This document shows, one piece after another, positions 11,890 to 24,194 of a DNA stretch of 64,000 nucleotides (its first letter is position 1; each line of letters starts with the position of its first letter). The translations under genes were made by a program, and so were the position numbers. This stretch comes from Paramacrobiotus metropolitanus (Eukaryota; Tardigrada; Eutardigrada; Parachela; Macrobiotidae), in NCBI RefSeq assembly GCF_019649055.1, contig NW_026570333.1, positions 186,001 through 250,000 on the forward strand, read 5' to 3'. Under the pieces are notes generated by a model, which was not told the DNA's origin, did no database searches, and saw only the letters and a program-made list of their open reading frames with translations.

Positions 11890-14330
11890 TACTCACATAA
11901 GAATTACACCATTACTAGACCCTCACACTAAGAACTAACATCTCCTAGACTTATTATTGTTACGAGTATCATTTGCACATTGCGCAATCTGTACGAGTAT
12001 CATAAGCATAATGATTGTTAGTACAAAGATGAGCCTACGCGCTTTCATGCTCGGCACGTTTGTATTGGAAAGTTCAGGTTTGAATTTATAGACTGTTCCG
12101 GCAGTTGCCGGCTGTTTAGAATTTGAACTACGTAAAAATCCACATTACCCTAACTGCTGTACTGACAAAAGTGTACTTACAGATCCATATCCACGGTTAC
12201 AGTACCGTATGTACTTTTTACGTACTGTGCTTCACAATAGTAAGTATTCTTGGTACTGCACTTGCGTTTCGCCATACTTAAAACCAACTCCTACAATTTT
12301 CTGACTAGAACGTTTTTAAAAAAAAATCAAAATTCAGAATAAGTTGGTCAGGAAAATATTGATTTTTTTAAGACCAAGTTTGACTTAAACTAACCACACT
12401 TTGACGAATCCAGAAAAAAACAAAATTGATTACGTTTTGGACGGTAGGATTGTATGAATATAAAGATACGAGTTTACGTAGTGAATATGGCACATTGTAC
12501 TCTACAAAATTCAGTAATAATACAGATCCCGATAATGCCCATTACCAACAACTGTACAGCTGAGGTAGACAATTATTCAAACACTGATTATATAAAAATA
12601 TAATATATTTAATGCAGTGTAAAGCTTATGAAAGCATATAAAAGTATTACGGCGGAAAGTAAATCTTATTTTGCATTTTTATTGCATCTTGACCAGCAAG
12701 TAACATGAAGAAAGTGAAAAAAGAAAGTCAAGTGCTGCCGATGTACTGAATATTGAAGCCAATATTTTACGTTAACAAGCGCAGAGCATTATGATATGAT
12801 TTAGAGCGTACTTAACAATGGGGTGTGGTTTGGGTGCGACAATAGAAATCAAGCATACATGAGGAGTCACATGCAACTAGTGCATTGAGCTTTAATGGGT
12901 GATGGCAACGATGAAAGGTAGCTATTAATATCTTTAGCTTCTCTGTTTTAAACGTTTCGATGGTCAGAAAATTATGCAACAATATTTTACCTTCAATAGC
13001 TAAAGCCTAAATAAACGAGCACAACGCAACCAACGTAAACGTACAAAAAAATGCCGCATTTTATCAGATAATTATCCGATCAGAAAAAACCAAATCGTGG
13101 TCCCGACTACGTGCAATTTAATGAACATGATTTTTTCAATTTCCGATTTCCGCTAATTACCCTGCGCTTTTTTTTTGATTGCAGTGCACCAAACTTGCGA
13201 ACTTGTGTTTTCATACAGAATTTAGAAATAACCCATACGCTGAATTTGAATCGCTTTTTTACTGCGTAATAAGATAGGATCTTTTAGCCGAATGAGCGAC
13301 AATATTTTGGAATTTATATACTAATGTACTGTAATCTGAACCCTGAGCACCAAATTCTTCTCTTCTTTTTTTTTAAATTTTTCTACTGCCGCTATGAAAC
13401 AATTTTCTTGAGTGGGCTGCCGGCAAGCTTGCACACAAGAATATTTGTTGTGGAAAATTGTCTGCCGATTTTTTCATGAATAACCCGAACATATGCGGAG
13501 GCGTCCCAGTGCATAAGTAATTGCCATTCATGTTATTAAAGCGTTCTAGTGTAAAACATAACGCATGGTGGATATTTTACCTGAGCAGACAAAAGGTACC
13601 AAAACATGATGATATCTTTAAAAAACGATGTGAAAATGTTCTCGAATTTTCTGATATGTTGTTATTCAATCGACAGTGCTTGCGCAAGCTGGAACAACAA
13701 TAAAAGTGTGCTCAAAATATTGACCCATTTCATTTCATTTACTCATCTTTTTCTCACAACATCCTCATTTATTTCTCTTTTCAGCTTTGCTGCACAACTT
13801 TAAAACATTCAACTAAATTCCAAACAGAAGTCAGCGATTCCAAAAACAAAATTGTAAAAAAAAGTCATCACTAACGGCTTATACACTGTCAAAGATTTTA
13901 CCTACGGCGATTGGACAGTGCAAATCAAATATTAGACGCAAATTTAAAAATTTTTATTAAGAAATTTAGTTTTTTTTTATTTAATTTTGACAAACGCTGT
14001 TGATAAACCACAACTAAATATTTATGAAAATGCATCCCTTAAACGTCTACGAAGAAAACACTTTGGCACAAATCAGCAAAATTGTTAGAATTAAGCAAAG
14101 CGACTGAATCACTCACAGCGCTAAAGTACATAAAGGGTTTACTCTCTTGCTTTATTGGTGTACCGATAATTGCGCCACCTCCAAAAGAACATTACTTGCA
14201 TAATTACAATTTAATTGATTCATACTTAGACTAGCGTTTTGAATTATTAGCTAACTGAGCTAAGAATTATTGCTGTTTTTTTTTGAATTATTTTTTTTTA
14301 AGCGAACAACTAGTTGGAATTTCCAGTAGC
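11890..14330. other. A/T-rich interior of LTR element
   Basis: Within the retrotransposon. No ORF above noise, only A and T runs. This is where pol would be expected. Confidence 0.6.
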
Positions 14331-14333
14331 ACG

Positions 14334-14900
14334 TCAAAACATCTTAGAAAGCGGGAAAATTTTACAATCGTCGGGCACTTCCCCATCAGCTTTTAGATAC
14401 TGACACTTCTTACGAATTTCTTGCAGCCTTTCAGTAAATAACTCGACTGTTTTGGGACGATTTTGTAACATATCTGCTTTGAGCTGCATCGGCAAATTTT
14501 CGAAAAGAATTCTGACCTTTTCTTCTTCTCCAGCGCTGACATGGGTTGCAACAATGTAATCCAACACACCGTATACGTACGTCAAGGGTTCGTCAACAGC
14601 GAAATTTTTTGACATGAATTTACTGATATCTAAGTCTAACAGATTTCTACCGAAGATTTTCAAAAATTCCTGCTCTGCGTCGCAAAATTTTTTCAGTTTG
14701 GATTCGCTGTTCTTGAACCATTTTAAGGCAGCATTTGTCAAGCACAAACCGAAATGCACCAAAGACTGTTCATCGCTCCACGAAAAATAGTTCTTAATTC
14801 TGTTAAACCTGTCCATAAAATCTTCTGCAGATTCAGTGGACTGTCCACCAAATACTGGTAAATCTCTAAGGCGAATTCCTGCCATCTTACGTACAACCAT
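14334..14900 (-). CDS. Gag-like protein of LTR retrotransposon
   Basis: A 188-residue frame with the layout of a retrotransposon Gag capsid: L-P-x-F-G-G near the start, E-D-F-M-D-R-F, a W-S-D-E-Q helix, then A-A-L-K-W-F and a following E-F-L-K-I-F. This matches the Retrotrans_gag pattern. No zinc-knuckle (CCHC) follows before the stop at 14334, so the nucleocapsid part is missing. It starts about 1.2 kb inside the 5' LTR, a long leader. The assignment rests on pattern recognition and on its place within the LTRs. Confidence 0.7.
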   Translation of the reverse strand: MVVRKMAGIRLRDLPVFGGQSTESAEDFMDRFNRIKNYFSWSDEQSLVHFGLCLTNAALKWFKNSESKLKKFCDAEQEFLKIFGRNLLDLDISKFMSKNFAVDEPLTYVYGVLDYIVATHVSAGEEEKVRILFENLPMQLKADMLQNRPKTVELFTERLQEIRKKCQYLKADGEVPDDCKIFPLSKMF

Positions 14901-15099
14901 TTTTTTTTAAACTTAAATTTATGCAATCAAACTTTTTTGATCATCAACAACAAAAAATTCAAGAATCGCATTTTAAAGGGGCATGTTAAAACGATCGGTT
15001 ACGACGAATTACAGATTCGCTCTTTCTGGTACGTCAGCAGGACTTTTGACTTGCGCAGATAAAAAACTTAATTATTCTACAAATCGATATATTTAAGAG

Positions 15100-16120
15100 T
15101 TAATTCAATTTTTTTCGAAAATTAATGGCATGAAAAGACGGCATCGAAATATACCTAAATACGTACTTAAGTATTACTGTTTCGACTCTGCTGGTCCTGC
15201 TTATAAATATTTCCTTCCAGGCGGGTCTCACCATATACGCCGTATTTTTTACATGCAAAAGAAATCGAAAGAATACAGGGAAAATCCGCAAACAATCTAG
15301 AGCACACACTGTTAAAATGATCGAAATCCCTTGCAGTAAGCTGATGATTTACGATTCTAGTAATATTAAGGCTATCTTCTAAGGTCAACTTAATCATAAG
15401 ATCAATTTTCATTATTAACCAGTTAATAACAAACATTCGTCCGAAGTCAACTAAATGACTATTTTTGACACATACTTTATTTTAAAAAAACAAACTGAAA
15501 GCAACTGCACATCGTTATTAACTTATCCTGTTTAAACTATGTCATGAACAAAAGGACCCACGAAGAGAAAGCAAAAATGGTAGGTTGCCATACGACTTAC
15601 AGAGGAATGCCGTTATGCTGCTTCCGCTAGTTGTCGACCACCTGCACCCGCTTCCGCTCCAACACACCTATCGTTGTACGCTCCGACAAAAGAACCGCAG
15701 AACGCCGGCACCACCTTCTGCACTAACAAGCCTTAAAACATTCACCGACGTCGTTTGTTAGCAGTGCAAAGTATTCTTACTAGATACCGCTCCCACACTC
15801 GCTCATACAACGCGTGGTTTGCTGCAAGCGACACTTGTGACCTTTCACAATCCACACTCGTCGCTCGTCTCAAAGCGTCCACAATGACACACTATCCATC
15901 AGCAATTATAACAGCAAATCACTAGCACTGATGTCTCACGATTAACACTCGTAGTGGTAATGCACTCACCACTACTAATACATTGTCACTTGCAGCAGTG
16001 CACTCACTGCTGCTAACAGCACATCAACTCACTCTGAAACACTTGCAGTGGTTATAACCTCACCACTACTGAACTTGACCTTCCCTCGCAGCTCCACACC
16101 TTCAGCTACATTTACTTGCT
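15100..16120 (-). other. 5' leader of LTR element
   Basis: From gag back to the primer-binding site. One 89-codon frame (15167-15436, minus) is open but unrecognised. Near 15,960-16,080 a short motif around ctcaccactact recurs. Confidence 0.45.
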
Positions 16121-16138
16121 ACGCACACATGCCCTCCA
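16121..16138 (-). other. Primer-binding site candidate
   Basis: On the minus strand the sequence directly after the 5' LTR begins TGGAGGGCATGTG, the complement of a tRNA 3' end finishing in CCA. The tRNA identity is not determined. Confidence 0.6.
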
Positions 16139-16668
16139 TGTCGCGTAACTAAAGGTTAGCTGAGACTCGGTGGATGTAACCTTTCTACTACCAGTACAAC
16201 AACGATAAACAACAGCGGCTGATCCGACCCGATGACCTTTAATGCAGATTAGCAGACAACAACTCGAATGCTAACAAAATGGCATGCAAAGATAAAGGCA
16301 GATATTCCAAGAGAAGTTGTTCCGAGGCTGGATGGAGATGTACTAAATCATTTGACAACTTCATCGCACACTACTTTTTTAGCCAGGCACTTAATACATG
16401 TTACGAGAGATAAAACATTGCAGACAACAAAGACACACTATTGGTTTACACAATGATTCATTCCTTTCTTCACGCTCAGTCATTTGCCCGTTATCGCTCA
16501 AGCCACAACCTCTGGCTTGCTTACCACAACAAGCTATTGTGCATCCAACCGCATCCATAAATGTATACAATGTAAGCACGCCCGTTATGGCTATGAATAT
16601 GCACGTGATTCATGATGCATGCTGCTCCTCACCCACAGAACACGCTTACGCTATATACTCGCGCAACA
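16139..16668 (-). repeat. 5' LTR (530 bp)
   Basis: Right copy of the terminal repeat, identical by eye to 9481-10010. It is upstream of the element's genes on the minus strand. Confidence 0.88.
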
Positions 16669-16897
16669 GTACTATGTATAACGTAGAATCCCTCAATAAA
16701 TTTTATCCATATTTTCTAAATTGCGTACAAGAAACTTTCGCATAACACTGTTGTTACGATAGTCCTCCGAGCTGCCAACACATAATCAACAGAAAATATA
16801 GAAACCAACAATTTCTCCACGGCGACACCGGCAATAAATATAAATCACTGTCATGGTCCATATACAAGGTACACCAAGAAAAAAGGCACCGCATTCC

Positions 16898-19800
16898 TTA
16901 GCTGCCGGTTTTATCAAGGAAATACTTGGGCGTACTCATGTGGTAGTGATGCCGCCACGGCGCGTAGTGTCCCGGCGTGAAGCCGCCGAATCGCGGAGAA
17001 AAGCGCATCCACGCCGGCACCGCATCCTCCCGCGTCTCCACGACCCCTTCCCCCGCCTAAATGTACAGTCGCCATGTCAAGATCAGAAATATCGAATTCA
17101 CTGCACAATGCAACGGATCTCTATGTGTTTCAAATGGAAAAATTCTATTTTCCAAGTGTAATAAAAATCTAACCAAATTCTAGTGAAGAAATCGCAAGAT
17201 TTATGTAATCAAGATTTCACAATTTCTAAACGTCAAATTAGTTATATAAATGCTTATAAACGATTAAAGCGCTTCGCAAAGTTATATAAATGAGCGGGAA
17301 AGCACTTTTGCATTTTTAATTGGTCCTTTGCCATGATCCGAACAGTTTCAAACAAAAATATCACACAATAATTAGTAAAAAAATAAACCAATCTTTTATT
17401 GGTAAAAAATAAATTAATTTCGAATTAATGATTTTACTACTTAATTAATCTCTGTATTTTTTTTACGGATTTATGGATAAATCTAGCCATTAATTAACAC
17501 CAGAATTACGAACTAACTATACATGTATTACCTTCTTTCCCTGTTATTCTATAGTGAAAATGTTATGAATAATTAACAGAAAAAGTAATAATTTATTCAT
17601 TATTAATAAAAGACTATTTTCCCGTTTCCCAGTTGTAACTTAATTAATCAATGTATTTATTAATGAATCTATCCAGTGAAGTAATTAATAATAATAAAAA
17701 AAAACCAAAATAATAATACGAAAATTATCAGAATAACTGCAATATTACCTCCGATCCGACGACAAACCGGCCCATCTGCAGCTCCGTATCCGACAGGCCC
17801 CCGTGGGAGATGCGCGCATAGCCCACCCGCCCCAGACCGCGGTACATGATATACTCGCAGAAGCGCTGCCGATCCGTGGGATCAATATCCTTCAGTCTTC
17901 CCTGTTCCGTCAAGTGGAGATAATCGCGGCTGAAGGGTTTGGACGTGACGTAGCCCAGGAAGATGACCGGATGCGGGGAGCTGGCGGAGAGGTTGGCCAG
18001 GTAGTGGGTTTGTAACTCCCGGTCCAGGTGGTCGCGGTCGTTGCCCATGTGGGTGGAGATGATGGTCACCAAGTGGCCGGAGACGTTGAGCACCGCGGAG
18101 ATGGCCGGGGCCAGTTCGCCTTCCGGCGAGGGGAGCAGGTGGTGGGTGGAGGTCACGATGGGGTATTTGGACAGTAATAGATTGCCCCATGTATGGTCCT
18201 AGAAAAACACCGATTTATCCAATGGAAATCAGTCTTCTTCGGGTGATTCTATCGGATGTATTTTTTATTATTCCAATATTTTCGTATTATTCCAGTAGTT
18301 TTTTTATTTTTCCAATATTTGTTTTAAAATTTATTCAGTTACAGTCTCGGATTAATTGGAATTAGGTTCACTCAATAAGGCAGATTAATCTTATTTATTA
18401 CTCACATTATCAGTAATTCAGTTTAATATTTTGCTCGATTCCTTACGAAAAAAGGTGAACAGAAAACTCTTCGCATTCGCTATGTGATAACAGATAAGCT
18501 ATAACGGAGAGAAAAAGCGTAGAACATGGGCAAGAAAGCGAGCATAAACGTGACCTCACAATCAAGATACTGTACCCGCATTTTCCAAATCCTTAACAAA
18601 TAGGCATTTTCTAATTAATAATTTTTACTTCATTTATCCTTTGGCAGTGTACAGAAATTAAAAATAAACTCTACTGTTAATTTACGTGGTAATAAATAAT
18701 TATCGATCAATTATATTTCTATGCCAATACTTAATTCGGTTCTTGTACTTCGCAGGAAAATCATAAAAATAAGTAAATAAATGATCGTTCCTAACTAACA
18801 ATAGCCAGTAATGCTTGTATCTGGTATAAATAATCACTTCGTAATTTACTTGTACGTGTGTCTAACCATCACATTAAAATAAATCTGCTATTCCTTTAGA
18901 AGAAAATTTTAAAAAAAGAAACGAGTAAATTAAGAAAACCAACTAAATGTTATTTCTCCGGGTACCGTCCGGTCGTACCTTGGTAGCCGGGCCGAAATCG
19001 ACGTACATGCCCAGTGTCTCGCTGAGCCACAGGGCCAGATCGTTGTGTCCGAGGTAGGGTTTACTGGCGTCGCTCTCCAGCAAGGCGATCACGTCGGCGT
19101 TGGTCGCCTGCAGAACATCCGCGGCACGGTGCAGACTGGGCCAGCCCTGGTTGTCGTACCCGAAGTGGAACGTCCAGATCACGGCGGACAGATCGCGGGT
19201 GTCGGGATTTAAATTCTTCGGCTGCGGTTGCCGCGGGAGCCGGTACACCGTCGCCGCGCCGGCCACGATCAGCGCGATGAACACGGTTAAGCGGAAGAAA
19301 TTCGGCGGCCGGAGATCCCGGATGGATCCCTCTGGACACCACCGGGATGCGCATTATTTCCATGTTATTCTTCTATAATTTTTACTCTGTTGATTTTATT
19401 TTAATTTTATGTTAAGTATTCTATTTTTATTTCTTTTTTAGTCGACATTTTCGTGATATTTCATTTTGATTTTTATTTTTCTCATGTTCTTTATTTTAAT
19501 ATTTTTTTTATTCTATTCCACATGTTTGATTTCTTCTATATTTTTCTGCACTGTTCATTTTTGTTTATTTTATTTTGTATTTTTTTTATTACTCTTATAC
19601 AACCGTCTGGAAAGCACGCCTTGCTTGGCGTTTTAGTACGAGTATTCATTTTGATTAATGGAAAGCCGGGCTATTAAACGGCAAAAGTTCTGCAAAAAAA
19701 TAGCAACACGGTTAATTATGTCCTTATGTAAAATAAAAAGTTAATATTAAAATAATAATGATGACAAACACAATTAAAAAAAAGGATGATAAAAAAATAA

Positions 19801-22800
19801 AAAAATTTAAAATAATAATGATGATAATGAATATTAAAATAATAATGACGGCAGACACACATTTCCGACACTAAAGCAACGTTGACCATAGAAGCCAATC
19901 AATATCATTGCCATTCTTCTACGTTGATCCACATGTTCTTTCAAGTAAGCATAGCAGAAACAACGCGAAAGATCAAAGTTTCACTAGAAAAATTAACAAT
20001 TCAATTTACTGGCGTACATACAGATAACATTACTAGAATAAGCATTCAACGTAAAAGCAATAAAAAAATACAGAAGAAATTTCCCCAGTAAAACCTACCA
20101 AGCTTTCCGGGAAATCAACGAAAACGTTTTGCAAGGAAATCTTCCAAAATTATCACAAAATAAGCAATAGAAAGATTATTACTGCAAGAAGCATTAAGAA
20201 TAAAAAAGCAGCGAAATACAGGAAAAAATTCCAAAGAAAACCTACCCAACTTCCCCAGAATTAAATTTAAATTTTCTGGTAAAAAATTCCACAAAAATCA
20301 TCGCAGAAACAGCAAGAAAAAGAAAATTACTACAATAATCATTGAAACAAAAAAAAACAGAAAAAAACCTACCGAATTTCCCGAAAGCCGTCAGCATCGC
20401 CAGGCACATCACGCCAATGAGCGCATCCGAGCGTTCCCGCGTGTACACGCCCCCCGGGACGAAATTATACGCCACGGTCCACACATGGAAGAAGATCTGC
20501 GCCAGATACGTCACCATGGCCACCGTCATCACCAGCGCCGGGTTGTCCCCCACCGCCCACCACCGCCGCACACTCCACACCCACACCACCGAGCACCACA
20601 CCGCCAGGAATAATCCGCAGAAGAATCCCGCATATTCGTGCAGGAAGTACGTCCCGAAAAACGTCACCGTCCCGGCCAGCCAAAAATTAAAGGAGGAAGT
20701 GGTTTTGGTGTGGAAGTAGGGCAGGAACATCCCGGTGGATAAGGCCAGGAGGACGAGGGGCGCGGTGTGGAAGGGGGAGAGGGGGGAGGGCGGGGCGGTG
20801 ACGCCGCGCACCGCCCACCGGGAGAGGACGCCCAGCTCCCCGAAAATCCAGTGGGTTAAGTAAAAAAGACTGCCGGTGAGCAGGCCGCAGGTTATCTGCC
20901 GGAAGGTCGAGGCAAGCGGTGCGGGCGGGGCCGCCGCTGCGTAAAAAAACAGAAAATGCAAGAGGATTTTATTAGTGTTGGGTAGTAAAAGTCCTTGCCA
21001 ATATACTTATTTTTACTATCTGCTTTTGGAAGTTTACTTATTTTTACTTACAATTCAAAATTTTTCGGGACTTTTACTCACTTTTACTTACTATGTCAAT
21101 TTTTCCAAGGACATTTACTTACCAAATTAAAGCAAATTTACTAAATAAATGTAATTTAGCATCGAAAGTTTCGAACTGCGTCAGTTTCAAAGCGCAATAG
21201 ACTACTGAAAATAGTGCAAATAAATTTCTTATGCATTAATCGAGCTATACAGGTGCATACCGAGAAGTAAATACTGCCGATTTTGAGGGCGGCAGGCTGG
21301 CAGCCGACTACTGCGCACACTCACTTTACCTGCGAGCGGCGGTGGTTGACACGCCATTTTTTGTACGTAATGCTGATAAAACGAATTAGTAGAAAACCTA
21401 GTAAATGATTTTTATTTATTCAACTCTGAACCTTAATATTTACTTACTTTTTACTATTCCGGCAGCACATTTACTTACTTTTACTTATTTTGTTTCCAAA
21501 CCCTTACTATTTACTAGACTTTTAATATTAGGCGGGCTTTTACTAAGTAAATGGCCGTTATTTAATTTTATTTAGTAGCACAACACTAGATTTTATCATT
21601 TAATTTTACAAAGTCTTTCAAATTTTTTTACATAAACGTTTGAACGCGTGTTATTTTTCTTCTACCAAAAACAGAAAAATTCGAAATAACTAGAGAAATT
21701 TTCCCGAAGAGTCTAAAAAAGATTTGATAACAATTTTATAAAAATTCCTTGAAAGCTTAAAAAACAAACTGTTGTTTTCAGTGAGAGGATGCCCCAAAAA
21801 AAACCAAATATTGTCAAAAACCGAAGTGCTCTTTAAAAAAGGTGACTGCCGTTCGTGAGTTCTGTTAAATCTTGTTTCTTTGGCTTTCTCTTATCAGGAA
21901 AAAAGAGCCACACATAACCGTGGTTTTCAATAAAAACTTTTCATAACGATTGAAAACTGAATGATCTGCAATTCGTTTTATCCTAAACTTTGTTGTTTCA
22001 CATCCGCATATACCAGTGGTTCCAATCTAACGCCACAACTCTACGATCACTCCACAAATTTTTTATTGCGCTGCAGTGCACTTAGGAGTCGACGTACAGA
22101 CAGTTATAACGCACATAAATACAGTACAAATACAATTTTTTTTTTAAATTTATAACGCACTTAATACCAATTCAATTTTTTTTACAAATTTATTGATTAC
22201 TGTGGAGAAGAAAATATCGATAAATTGATTAATAAATTCTCACCTGCATGGCTGGAGATTTTGGAACGCTGGCCAGCCGCGCCACCGGAAGCGGTATTTT
22301 CTTTATTTTCAGACGGTGCAAATCCGGCCAATTTCAGGAGAACGCGGGTGATAATACTGACGGCAAAAATGCTGAAAATCATCCAGTTGGTCCGGTGATC
22401 GGCCCAGGCCGGCGCGATGCTGGTCATAATTAGGCGCGACGCCAGAAAAATAAAGTGGCCACCCATCAGCAGCCAGAACTGCCGGATGCGCGTCTCCCGG
22501 CTGCCGGCGAATAGTTTCCCGCAAAAGTACAGCATCGCCGCGCCGTTGCCCGCGCTCAACACTTGCAGTCGCGATAATGTCGACGGCTGGAAGATGGTCA
22601 AAATGCACAACCAATTAATTACTAAAAAAACTGGATAAATTCTATACATAAAATTCCTTTATTTATTAGTGCGAGTGCATTCGTTTATAATCAGTTTTCT
22701 ACGTTAAATTAAATTTATTACATGGTGTTCTTTCACAATAATATTTTTCTTAAGTATAATAATACGTAAAAAGCCTCCAACACTAATTTAGCAGCGAATT

Positions 22801-23397
22801 TCATAAAAGTCCAAAAAGAAATAAATATAACTGTACGAAAAGCTGCAACTTCTGGAAAAGGGACAGAAATGTTTTTTTTTTCAAAATTCATGACACGTAG
22901 TTCAAAAAACGTCAAAAATTAAAAACCAACTGATAAATGATAACTACTTAAAAAAATACTTTTAAAAATATTAAAAAAAATAAAAAATATTTCAAAAAAA
23001 AATCGAACGAAGAGTTGTTTCGACTGCTTTCGAGCTTTCCATCCGGCCGAAATTTACTTATGCACATAAAATAATCACAATAAAATTTTCTGGAATTTTC
23101 AATGCCGAAAACATTCGACAGGCTGGCGAAATACTCGGTACGTACCATTTGAAAGGAATAAATCCCCGCCATCATGCCCAACTCCAGAGCCACACTGCCG
23201 CGTTCGGAGAACAACACTCTGCGCACGAAAGCGCCCGCCGTGATAATCGGGATCAGCCATATTGCAGCGAATGCCTCGTAGCCCGTGATATCTAATTCGT
23301 TCAGCGGATAGAACCAGATCATCGGGCCCAGTGCGTAGAACAAGGACCACCAGCAGTAGTACGTCACCGTCCCGTGTATGCTGTCCACGATCGTCAT
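16898..23397 (-). CDS. CWH43: CWH43 / PGAP2-interacting protein
   Basis: A multi-pass membrane protein of the ER/Golgi that acts in GPI-anchor lipid remodelling. Six exons (minus): 23397-23146, 22586-22244, 20936-20373, 19331-18979, 18198-17749, 17056-16898. Phases agree at every junction and total 706 residues; the human protein is 699. Exon 1 carries the GPMIWFYPL segment. Exon 3 carries [16 protein letters not shown] and [13 protein letters not shown]. Exon 4 holds the start of the endonuclease/exonuclease/phosphatase-like domain ([18 protein letters not shown]). Exon 5 holds [15 protein letters not shown], the T-H-M-G-N and [17 protein letters not shown] blocks. The last exon ends in [11 protein letters not shown]. 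All are conserved in animal orthologues from memory of the family. Start ATG 23397 is just before the first membrane segment. Introns are A/T-rich; one holds a hAT element and another a duplicated splice donor. Confidence 0.95.
20085..20385 (-). repeat. Tandem copies of an exon-intron boundary
   Basis: Directly downstream of the CWH43 exon 3 donor (20373), the intron holds two further degenerate copies of the boundary. The plus-strand pattern cctacc(g/c/a)aa-ttccc occurs at about 20,096, 20,243 and 20,370. Each lies in a similar A-rich block of about 130-147 bp with shared agaaaca..aaagaaaattact stretches. Confidence 0.55.
20973..21588. mobile_element. hAT-type non-autonomous element (616 bp)
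   Basis: Ends TAGTGTTG...CAACACTA, flanked by an exact 8-bp duplication GATTTTAT (20965-20972 and 21589-21596), the hAT signature. The interior is dominated by ttacttactttt-type subrepeats near both ends and has no ORF. It lies in CWH43 intron 2. A structural relative with AGTAAAC subrepeats is at 30,658-31,231. Confidence 0.85.
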
Positions 23398-24118
23398 TTT
23401 TGTTCAACGGTGTTATGACTAAGACTCGCAGCCGAAGGGATAAAGAGCTTCTTCACTCGAAAAAATAAATAACTTGCTGACGTTATTAAAAATTTTATAA
23501 TTTTATTCATTTTTGGACTTTTTCTATAACAGAAAAAAAACAAGAAATGCGAAACATGAAAACTCCGTCTGACAGGTACGTACACGCCTACACGGAATGC
23601 CAGCTGTACGAATTCCATTTATTGAAATGGACTCATCCTCACAACACAGGAAATGGCAATACGAGCATTTCCACCGGAAGTCAGCATGTTTCGTCCATCC
23701 TTCGCGCTGGTAAATTCACGGGGTAATTTTGTTTGAGTAAAAAAATAGCTTCTAAAAAGCAGTGAAATATAGCATCGAAAATACTGCATGTAAGCTATTT
23801 CGCTTTCATTAAGATAAAAGGAGAAACGAATATCAGCGGCAATAACAGCCCCGTTTCCATTTCAACGTTGTGATTTCCAGAACCGAGACGGAACTGGAAT
23901 TGGAACGGCACGGTCCTGACTGTCTTCCGCTGCATGTCGACTCGGGTTCAAAAAATATTTTTTTCACCTGGATCTGGTCTCTGATTTTCGTTCCCTCGTT
24001 TTGCAACTTTAGTAGTCTGATTATTCTGGACGTAAACACTCTGGACTAAATTTATTTTGACGGATTATCACATAAGGCATTCCTGGGTTGAGACTCTGCC
24101 TGCAACATATTCAACACC
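23398..24118. promoter_or_regulatory. Shared upstream region CWH43 / NDUFAB1
   Basis: The two genes diverge from this stretch of about 700 bp, so it should hold both promoters. No TATA box or other element stands out. The last part (to 24118) is a non-coding first exon of NDUFAB1, judged from the strong donor at 24119. Confidence 0.5.
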
Positions 24119-24194
24119 GTAAGTAGCGTTGCAGTCTGCACAGTACTCAGGTACTGCGAAAAACCCCTGATCATCTGGATGATGGATTTTGCAG

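Larger units (their letters stand above)
9481..16668 (-). mobile_element. LTR retrotransposon, young, no pol visible
   Basis: Two direct repeats of 530 bp (9481-10010 and 16139-16668), identical as far as I can read, start TG and end CA. They are flanked by the 4-bp duplication GTAC (9477-9480 and 16669-16672). The minus strand is the coding orientation: the right LTR is followed at once by TGG as in a primer-binding site, and the left LTR is preceded by a purine run. The interior holds a Gag-like ORF and a long unknown ORF. About 2.4 kb between them (11.9-14.3 kb) is A/T-rich with no reverse transcriptase, integrase or protease that I can see. Identical LTRs mean a recent insertion, so the element was presumably mobilised in trans. 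The 4-bp duplication fits Ty3/Gypsy or BEL/Pao. Confidence 0.88.

Noticed and set aside
16853-17161. Plus-strand 102-codon ORF
   Set aside because: It is the antisense of the last CWH43 exon, which is securely identified by sequence and splice phase.
20342-20719. Plus-strand ORF in CWH43 exon 3
   Set aside because: Antisense of a clear membrane-protein exon.
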